This document shows positions 54,146-64,000 of a DNA stretch of 64,000 nucleotides, one piece after another; the stretch's first letter is position 1, and every line of letters begins with the position of its first letter. The notes beneath the pieces are model-generated. The model had not been told where the DNA came from. It saw only the letters and a list, made by a program, of their open reading frames with translations, and did not search any database. The stretch is from Enterobacter sichuanensis. Its GTDB lineage: Bacteria > Pseudomonadota > Gammaproteobacteria > Enterobacterales > Enterobacteriaceae. The stretch spans positions 24,392 through 88,391 of the forward strand of contig NZ_POVL01000014.1 in NCBI RefSeq assembly GCF_002939185.1, given 5' to 3'. The translations under genes were made by a program, and so were the position numbers.

Positions 54146-56260
54146 CTAGTTTCGGTTACGGGTGACTTTAATCACGTCCGGCATGACGCGGATCTTGCGC
54201 ATAATATTCGCCAGATGCACGCGGTCGCGGGCGGTCAGACGAATAAAGGCGCTGTACACGCGGCCATCTTTTTCTTCCGTGTTCAGGCTTTGAATATTGG
54301 AAGAGGCCGTGTTGATCGCTGCCGTCAGGTTCGCCAGGGCACCCTGGTGGTTGAACATATCCACCTTAATTTCGGTGATAAATTCCTGCGCGGTCTCTTT
54401 ATCCCACTCGACCGCCATAAACTTCTCGGCTTCTTTTTGATAGCCGCGGATGTTACGACAGGATTCATGGTGGATAACCAGCCCTTTACCGGGGCTGACG
54501 TGCGCAATAATCGGGTCGCCAGGGATGGGACGGCAACATTTTGCGAAGGTGATAAGCACGCCGTCCGCGCCTTTAATCGGCAGGTGTCCGTGGCTTTGAG
54601 TTGTTGCAGGCACGGCTGTCGTGTCGCCTTGCTGCAGGTTCTTCGCCACCACTACGCTCATGGCGTTGCCGAGGCCGATTTCTGCCAGCAGATCGTCAAG
54701 GGAGGCGAGCTTCATGCGCTCCAGCTCACGCTGGATGTTCTCCTGCGGGATTTCGGCCAGCTTGCGGCTGCCGCCCAACGCGTGGTTGAGAAGACGACGC
54801 CCGAGGCTTACGGAATCATCACGCTTGAGGTTTTTCAGCAGCTGGCGAATTTTGGCGCGCGCTTTGGAGCTCACGACAAAGTTCAGCCAGGCCGCGTTCG
54901 GACGTGCACCCGGCGCGGTAATGATTTCCACCGTCTGGCCGCTGGCGAGCGGCTGAGACAGCGGATAAGGTTGTCTGTCGACGCGCGCGCCCACGCAGGC
55001 ATGACCGATATCGGTGTGCACGGCATACGCGAAGTCGACCGGCGTCGCGCCCGCAGGCAGTTCGACAATGCGACCTTCTGGGGTGAAAACGTAAATCTCA
55101 TCCGGGAAGAGATCGGATTTCACGCTCTCGATAAATTCAAACGAGCTGCCCGCACTCTGCTGCAGCTCCAGCAGGCTCTGCATCCAGCGCTGGGCGCGGA
55201 TTTGTGCGGTCGTGCTGCTCTCGCCACCGTGCTCTTTATAGGCCCAGTGTGCGGCTACACCCATCTCCGCCATCTGGTCCATGTCTTCTGTGCGAATTTG
55301 CACTTCAACCGGTACGCCGTGTGGCCCGATCATCGAGGTGTGCAAAGATTGATAGCCGTTCGCTTTTGGAATGGCGATGTAATCTTTCATACGACCCGGA
55401 CGCGGTTTATACAGGCTGTGCATCTGCCCCAGCACGCGATAGCAGGTGTCGGCGTCGTGGACGATCACGCGGAACGCGTAGATATCCATGATCGAGTGAA
55501 AACGCTGCTCTTTGAGCACCATTTTGCAGTAGATGGAGTAAAGATGTTTTTCGCGACCGCTGACCCGGCACGGGATCCCCGCTTCCTGCAAGCGCCCGTC
55601 AATTTCAGAGAGGATCTTCTGAATCATCTCTTTACGGTTACCGCGAGCGGCTTTTACCACCTCTTTAATCACGCGATAGCGGTTCGGGTACAATGCTTCA
55701 AAACCCAGCTCTTCCAGCTCGGTTTTAATGTGATGAATACCTAAACGGTGCGCCAGCGGGCTGTAGATTTCGAGGGTTTCACGGGCAATGCGGCGACGTT
55801 TGTCCGGGCGAAGTGAGCCCAGCGTGCGCATGTTGTGGGTACGGTCAGCGAGTTTGATGAGAATGACGCGGATATCCTGCACCATCGCCATAATCATCTT
55901 GCGGAAGTTTTCGGCTTGCGCCTCTTTCTTGTCGCGGAAATTCAGCTTATCAAGCTTAGAGACCCCTTCCACCAGTTCGGCAACGCTTTTGCCAAACAGC
56001 TGCTCCATGTCCTGGTAAGTGGCTGGGGTATCTTCTATCACGTCGTGCAGCAGCGCGGCCATCAGCGTTTCGTAGTCGAGTTTCATCTCGGCCAGAATAC
56101 AGGCCACCGCTACCGGGTGCGTGATGTAGGGTTCACCGCTTGAACGTGTCTGGCCCTCGTGAGCGTCACGTGCAACGAGATACGCCTGCTGAAGACGCTT
56201 AATCTGGTCTTCAGGCAGGTAGGTTTGAATCAGTTGATTCAGGCTTTCAAACAGATACAA
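54146..56260 (-). CDS. spoT: SpoT (p)ppGpp hydrolase/synthetase
   Basis: The 704-residue bifunctional alarmone enzyme has an HD hydrolase domain (about 25-180; HPVAVACIL and the HDVIEDT motif at about 72-78), a synthetase domain (about 220-360; RVSGREKHLYSIYCKM, YRVLGQMHSLYKPRPGRMKDYIAIPKANGYQSLHT in overlapping parts), TGS (about 388-450), helical and zinc-finger-like regions (FAKCCRPIPGD) and a C-terminal ACT domain (about 630-704). It breaks down and makes (p)ppGpp in response to carbon, fatty acid and iron stress. It is two residues longer than in E. coli and starts 19 bp after rpoZ. Confidence 0.97.
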   Translation of the reverse strand: MYLFESLNQLIQTYLPEDQIKRLQQAYLVARDAHEGQTRSSGEPYITHPVAVACILAEMKLDYETLMAALLHDVIEDTPATYQDMEQLFGKSVAELVEGVSKLDKLNFRDKKEAQAENFRKMIMAMVQDIRVILIKLADRTHNMRTLGSLRPDKRRRIARETLEIYSPLAHRLGIHHIKTELEELGFEALYPNRYRVIKEVVKAARGNRKEMIQKILSEIDGRLQEAGIPCRVSGREKHLYSIYCKMVLKEQRFHSIMDIYAFRVIVHDADTCYRVLGQMHSLYKPRPGRMKDYIAIPKANGYQSLHTSMIGPHGVPVEVQIRTEDMDQMAEMGVAAHWAYKEHGGESSTTAQIRAQRWMQSLLELQQSAGSSFEFIESVKSDLFPDEIYVFTPEGRIVELPAGATPVDFAYAVHTDIGHACVGARVDRQPYPLSQPLASGQTVEIITAPGARPNAAWLNFVVSSKARAKIRQLLKNLKRDDSVSLGRRLLNHALGGSRKLAEIPQENIQRELERMKLASLDDLLAEIGLGNAMSVVVAKNLQQGDTTAVPATTQSHGHLPIKGADGVLITFAKCCRPIPGDPIIAHVSPGKGLVIHHESCRNIRGYQKEAEKFMAVEWDKETAQEFITEIKVDMFNHQGALANLTAAINTASSNIQSLNTEEKDGRVYSAFIRLTARDRVHLANIMRKIRVMPDVIKVTRNRN

Positions 56261-56279
56261 GGGCGACCCGCAGGTTTAA

Positions 56280-56555
56280 TTAACGACGACCTTCAGCAAT
56301 AGCGGTTACGGCCTGCAGTTCTGCGGCTTCCTGCTCTTGCTGCTCCTGGCGCTCACGCACGTCGAGGATCTGGTTGTTAATCAGACCTTCTTCGATTTCG
56401 CGAAGTGCAATAACGGTGGTTTTATCGTTTTCTTCCGGTACCAGCGGATCTTTACCGCCTACCTGCATCTGACGAGCGCGACGCGCGGCGACCAGCACCA
56501 GGTCAAAACGGTTACCAATTTTCTCTACAGCGTCCTGAACAGTTACGCGTGCCAT
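56280..56555 (-). CDS. rpoZ: RNA polymerase omega subunit
   Basis: The 91-residue protein is essentially identical to E. coli omega ([30 protein letters not shown] start, with the MAR tripeptide that contributes to the ppGpp site 1 on RNA polymerase). It helps assemble beta' into the enzyme. Located between gmk and spoT in the stringent-response operon. Confidence 0.98.
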
Positions 56556-56609
56556 ACTTAAAATGCTCCACAGGTGAAGAAATGACTGGGCATGATACTG
56601 AAAGTGGGT

Positions 56610-57251
<642 letters not shown>

Positions 57252-57279
57252 TTAGCGAAGAAGTCCTACATACGGGCTT

Positions 57280-57305
57280 ATTATACACGTCACCGCCCTG
57301 TGACG
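57280..57305 (-). promoter_or_regulatory. gmk promoter with overlapping palindrome
   Basis: On the minus strand TGTATAAT (-10 at 57280-57285, extended by TG) lies about 47 bp before the gmk start. Next to it CGTCAC-CGCCCT-GTGACG (57288-57305) is a perfect 6-bp inverted repeat in the spacer and -35 zone, which otherwise lacks a good -35. An activator or repressor site is possible. Confidence 0.5.
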
Positions 57306-57418
57306 TAGCCTTTGTCACACTTTTTCCCCTGGATTATTGAATTTTGCGTGCCGTTTTCAGGTTTTATCTGTGGTTTTCAGCAACAAAAAGAAAGACTGGA
57401 TAGCGCCTCGCACAGTGA

Positions 57419-60804
<3,386 letters not shown>

Positions 60805-60915
60805 TGTTTAACGCAAATCATTGGGGCAAAGGTGCGATAGTTTATCGCGTTTACCCCGGTAATATGAGATGACAAAAAGTGCTTTTTACTACTTTGTTGT
60901 GGTTTTGTTGAGAAT

Positions 60916-61533
60916 TCAATGGGGGTCCTGCGTGTAATGAAAAACAGGCAATCCCAGCTTTAAGCGCAGCGCCAGCAAGCGGGCCGTAAAGCCAAATAAT
61001 AACGTGGCAATGACCACAACATCATGGCTCGAAACATAATGTTGTAAAGCGATATACAGAACGGCAGAGGCAAAGGATATTCCGGCGTAAAGCTCTTTCT
61101 GAAAAACCAGCGGAATACGCTTGCAGAACATATCGCGCAGTACGCCGCCAAATACACCCGTTACGACCGCGGCGATAGTGGCAATGACCGGGCTTTCACC
61201 CATATCCAGCGCGATTTGCGCCCCGATAATGGAGAAAACCACCAGACCCAAAGCATCAAGGACTAAAAACAGACGGCGAAGATGGGGCATAACCGGCGCA
61301 ACGATGGTGGTCAGCACGGCGGCAATCGCGACAATAACAATGTATTCAGGGTTTTTTACCCAGCCAAGCGGATAATGTCCCAGCAGGATATCGCGTACCG
61401 ATCCGCCTCCCAGGGCTGTGGCGGTAGCAATAATGATCACCCCAAACGTATCCATACGACGGCGACCAGCGGCAAGTGCCCCAGTCATGGCTTCAGCCGT
61501 GATCCCAACGAGATAAAGAATATGTAGCAGCAT
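60916..61533 (-). CDS. yicG: YicG, UPF0126 (TRIC-like) membrane protein
   Basis: The 205-residue protein with seven hydrophobic segments is nearly identical to E. coli YicG ([64 protein letters not shown]). The two GGG...RD repeats are typical of the family, which resembles trimeric cation channels; E. coli YicG has been linked to glycine transport. The ATG at 61533 gives the family start; five extra codons upstream (from 61548) are possible but unsupported. Confidence 0.93.
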   Translation of the reverse strand: MLLHILYLVGITAEAMTGALAAGRRRMDTFGVIIIATATALGGGSVRDILLGHYPLGWVKNPEYIVIVAIAAVLTTIVAPVMPHLRRLFLVLDALGLVVFSIIGAQIALDMGESPVIATIAAVVTGVFGGVLRDMFCKRIPLVFQKELYAGISFASAVLYIALQHYVSSHDVVVIATLLFGFTARLLALRLKLGLPVFHYTQDPH

Positions 61534-61701
61534 GTCTTCCCCCAGCATGTAGGGCGGCAGAGTAGCGTTTTGTGCAGCAGGTCACTATTTAGTTTTTTTT
61601 GTGTGAGCAAGCAAGGCCTACTTATTCTAATCCTAAAGCAGGCTTTTTTGCCGTTTTCTGGGCGTTATTTTGTGTGTTTACAGATTACTTTTTCTCATGA
61701 G

Positions 61702-63633
61702 TCAGGGGCGTTGAGTGAAAATCTGACGAAACATTGGCACAAGCGCTTTATTGCCCGTCTCGCTGAGATGGTTATCGTCGAAATAGTGCGGTTCAAGGTT
61801 TTTACTTCCCATACACCGCCCAGCGCTGCACAGATAAGGCGTAGGGTCCAGTACCCTCACGCCGCAGGTTTTTGCTGCCTGAGATTGCGCATGCAGTATT
61901 GCGCTGTTTCGACTTTGATACTCCGCCAGAGGAATGGAGATATCCTGCGCTTTTTTAGACGTCATTAAGCGATGGGAGAGCGTACGAGGCACGTTTACAT
62001 CCATTTCGGGAACAGGATTGACCAGCACCACCGGATGTTCGCGATTAAGCGTACAGGCCATCTTTACGATGGAGTCCGCATACTGCTGTAAATAGTCTTT
62101 ATCGTCCAGGGAGCCTGTGTTGAATTTCACCTGCTTTTTCTCAGCATAGTGAGTCAGGCGGTTAACAATGACAACCGGGACGTTGGCCGGGTAGGCTTTT
62201 AATTTTTCACTCAGCGAACGGTTAAATTTGCCACAGCGTTTACTTTCAAGCAGCGTGGCATCTGCCAGCGTAGGGCAACCGGAATAGGTTATGCCGACCA
62301 CAGAACCACGATCCGCGGCGGCTGCAGCGAGGGCAGTGGCCGCGGCTTCGGCGTGGCTGTCGCCAATAATGATGGCTGCCGGTGTTCCGGTACCGTAAAA
62401 ACTCATGTGCGTTTTTGGGTCGGCGGCATAGTTTTTATTGTTCGCTTCGGCGGCTATTCGATCGACCTGCGCATCAGGACGGCTGGCAATCATGTCGTTT
62501 TTAACCAGATAGCTATATCCCCAGGCTGCCCCGACACTGCTAAAAAGAATTATCCAGAATGCGGCAATGCTTCGCTGGTTTAAAAAGCGTTTGGCGGGTT
62601 GCTCAATCAATACCCATGAGATCCATCCGAGTAAAAAAGAGAGGGCAATGGCACCGACCACCCAGAGTCCGTTGTGCTGCTGCCCGGCATAAATGAGATA
62701 TACCGCAACAGGCCAGTGCCACAAATAGACTGAATAAGAACTTAAACCCACCCAGCGAAGATTGCGGTCTGCAAGGCTAATCAGTGAACTGTCGTTGCTG
62801 TAGATGACCAGCATGGTACCGAGGATGGGCAGCAGGGTTAGTCCGCCAGGCCAGGCGTTTTCAGCGCTAATACAAAAAACAGAAGCCGCGATGAGCGTAT
62901 ATCCCAGCAGCGTCGTTATTGTGCGCAATGCACTGGGGAGGATTAAACGGTTTGCCCCATACCAGACGAGGCCGCCGCAGAGCATTTCCCAGGCGCGATA
63001 GGGCATCAGATAAAACCGGGTAGCGTCATTCACTGTGGCACTCATGCTGAACCAAAATGCGCCCAGCGTGAGTACCAGCAGGCATAAGCCGGTATTAACC
63101 CATTTTCTGAACGGATATAACGCCATAATGATAAAGGGTAATACCAGATAAAACTGCCATTCAACCGAGAGTGACCATGTATGCAGGAACCAGTTTTCAT
63201 GCGAGTCGGTGGCAAAATAATCCCCGGACTCTTTTTTTAACTTTATATTGGATATAAAAATAACAATATAGCCAATATAATTTCCGAGTTTTCGGTATTC
63301 ATTTGTCGGAAGCCAGAATAAGGTCGCCAGCGCCATGATAATACACAGCATAAGCAATGCAGGGATGATGCGTTTAGAACGCGCAGCGTAAAATTCTATA
63401 AGATTAAACGAACGCTTTTCGAGGCCGGTGGATATAATTTTTGTCATCAGAAAACCAGAGATCACAAAGAAGATATCCACGCCAACAAACCCGCCCGGGA
63501 GCAGAGCAGGCGCGAAGTGGTAAAGCACCACGGAAAGAATGGCAACGCCACGCAGCAGGTTGATATCCTGGCGGAATTCGCGGTCAACGGCGAGGCTTTT
63601 GCTTTCCTCTAATGTTAAGTTGATGTTTGCCAT
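61702..63633 (-). CDS. OafA/YrhL-type acyltransferase with SGNH domain
   Basis: The 643-residue membrane protein has an acyltransferase-3 domain (about 20-365, ten or so hydrophobic segments; DINLLRGVAILSVVLYHF with the catalytic His, GGFVGVDIFFVISGFLMT, HTWSLSVEWQFYLVLP). A periplasmic SGNH domain follows (about 405-640; AIIIGDSHAEAA with the Ser block, and DDNHLSETGNKALVP with the Asp-x-x-His dyad). Such fusions O-acetylate LPS O-antigen or other surface glycans. The codon use is more A+T rich than neighbouring core genes, suggesting transfer. It is a single gene beyond yicG. Confidence 0.88.
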   Translation of the reverse strand: MANINLTLEESKSLAVDREFRQDINLLRGVAILSVVLYHFAPALLPGGFVGVDIFFVISGFLMTKIISTGLEKRSFNLIEFYAARSKRIIPALLMLCIIMALATLFWLPTNEYRKLGNYIGYIVIFISNIKLKKESGDYFATDSHENWFLHTWSLSVEWQFYLVLPFIIMALYPFRKWVNTGLCLLVLTLGAFWFSMSATVNDATRFYLMPYRAWEMLCGGLVWYGANRLILPSALRTITTLLGYTLIAASVFCISAENAWPGGLTLLPILGTMLVIYSNDSSLISLADRNLRWVGLSSYSVYLWHWPVAVYLIYAGQQHNGLWVVGAIALSFLLGWISWVLIEQPAKRFLNQRSIAAFWIILFSSVGAAWGYSYLVKNDMIASRPDAQVDRIAAEANNKNYAADPKTHMSFYGTGTPAAIIIGDSHAEAAATALAAAAADRGSVVGITYSGCPTLADATLLESKRCGKFNRSLSEKLKAYPANVPVVIVNRLTHYAEKKQVKFNTGSLDDKDYLQQYADSIVKMACTLNREHPVVLVNPVPEMDVNVPRTLSHRLMTSKKAQDISIPLAEYQSRNSAILHAQSQAAKTCGVRVLDPTPYLCSAGRCMGSKNLEPHYFDDNHLSETGNKALVPMFRQIFTQRP

Positions 63634-63725
63634 TCACTTTTCCGATCGCTATTTTATCTTTTAATTAAAACGCCGGAGAGTGTATCAAAACTGATCAGTA
63701 ATTTCTTATGTTCTGATGCCAAACG

Positions 63726-63754
63726 AAAAAGGCCACTGCATCCAGCGGCCTTTT
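63726..63754. terminator. Bidirectional-type terminator at the right end
   Basis: GGCCACT and AGCGGCC arms (one G-U pair) with flanking A and T runs form an intrinsic terminator usable in either direction. It probably belongs to the gene beyond the window on the minus strand or isolates the acyltransferase gene. Confidence 0.6.
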
Positions 63755-64000
63755 AAACAGAGATGAGGAAGGTTACTCGATATTGAATCTGTTTATTGAG
63801 TAGGTGGGCTTAAGTCGCATGGTTACTGAATTTCATGTAATGCGTTTTTTCATTAGGTACACCCTTGTGTACACGGATTTTTAAAGTGCTCTGGTTTTTG
63901 AGCATCAACTGAGACCTATGTTTTATAGGTTTGGTATGAAGCCCTCTATCCTCAACGTAGTGATCACACCCCGGATGAGAAATGAGTTCGAAAACTTAGG
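63755..64000. other. Right-end region, no complete gene
   Basis: Most of this stretch is A+T rich and non-coding, with a GTACAC-CCTT-GTGTAC palindrome (63857-63872). From 63936 a plus-strand frame begins with ATG and stays open to the edge (MKPSILNVVITPRMRNEFENL). A minus-strand frame of 25 codons also runs in from the edge and stops at 63923. Either could be part of a gene outside; neither is recognised and the ATG lacks a good ribosome site. Confidence 0.35.

Noticed and set aside
54140..55744. 534-codon plus-strand frame opposite spoT
   Set aside because: It is entirely antisense to conserved spoT domains, with no promoter or ribosome site.

Overview
The window is enterobacterial chromosome, most likely Enterobacter (cloacae complex or a close relative such as Lelliottia). 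Most proteins read as full-length orthologues of Escherichia coli K-12 genes in the ibpAB-to-yicG part of the map (ibpB, yidE, yidP, yidGH, dsdCXA, emrD, tisB/istR, ivbL-ilvBN, uhpABCT, yicN, nepI, yicL, yicS, nlpA, selC, yicI, yicH, xanP, gltS, recG-trmH-spoT-rpoZ-gmk, ligB, yicG). An aglAB-type alpha-glucoside PTS pair of the Klebsiella/Enterobacter kind sits where E. coli has the glv genes. Codon use is G+C rich, and REP-type repeats mark many gene ends. The genus is an inference; no 16S or other marker gene is present.

Layout. 1-8.5 kb: ibpA end, ibpB, yidE, a GntR regulator divergent from aglAB, yidHG, dsdA. 8.5-16 kb: dsdX/dsdC, a secreted GH5-like protein, emrD, an EamA transporter, a GNAT, the SOS toxin gene tisB with its antisense RNA istR, and a higBA toxin-antitoxin pair. 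16-25 kb: valine-attenuated ilvBN, the uhpABCT sugar-phosphate regulon, yicN, nepI. 25-34 kb: yefM-yoeB, yicL, and a beta-glucoside utilisation locus (PTS EIIB, EIIC, 6-phospho-beta-glucosidase, EIIA, LamB-type porin) with a divergent LacI-type regulator, then yicS and a GNAT. 34-44 kb is the most accessory part: nlpA, a metallo-beta-lactamase-fold hydrolase with a DJ-1/AraC regulator, an AAA ATPase, a DUF523/DUF1722 protein, a MerR/MlrA-like regulator, the lipocalin blc, a methyltransferase, a GNAT, a third type II toxin-antitoxin pair, a decayed A+T-rich stretch and the tRNA-Sec gene selC. 44-64 kb: yicI, yicH, xanP, gltS, the gmk-rpoZ-spoT-trmH-recG block, ligB, and accessory envelope genes (phosphoethanolamine-transferase-like and acyltransferase/SGNH) around yicG.

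How it fits together. Three carbon-source modules each carry their own regulator: alpha-glucosides (GntR, EIICB, phospho-alpha-glucosidase), D-serine (DsdC, DsdX, DsdA) and beta-glucosides (LacI type, EIIB/C/A, GH1, porin). Hexose phosphates are sensed by UhpC/UhpB, passed to UhpA and imported by UhpT. One type I and three type II toxin-antitoxin modules lie within 29 kb.

No wholly new multi-gene system is evident. The best leads are two leader RNAs with mutually exclusive hairpins (before the MBL-fold hydrolase and before the SAM methyltransferase), a GH5-like exoprotein lacking the expected nucleophile Glu, a MerR/DUF523-DUF1722/lipocalin cluster that resembles light-responsive gene sets of other Proteobacteria, and the eroded segment beside selC. 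All functional statements rest on reading the sequence and remembered families; no search was run.
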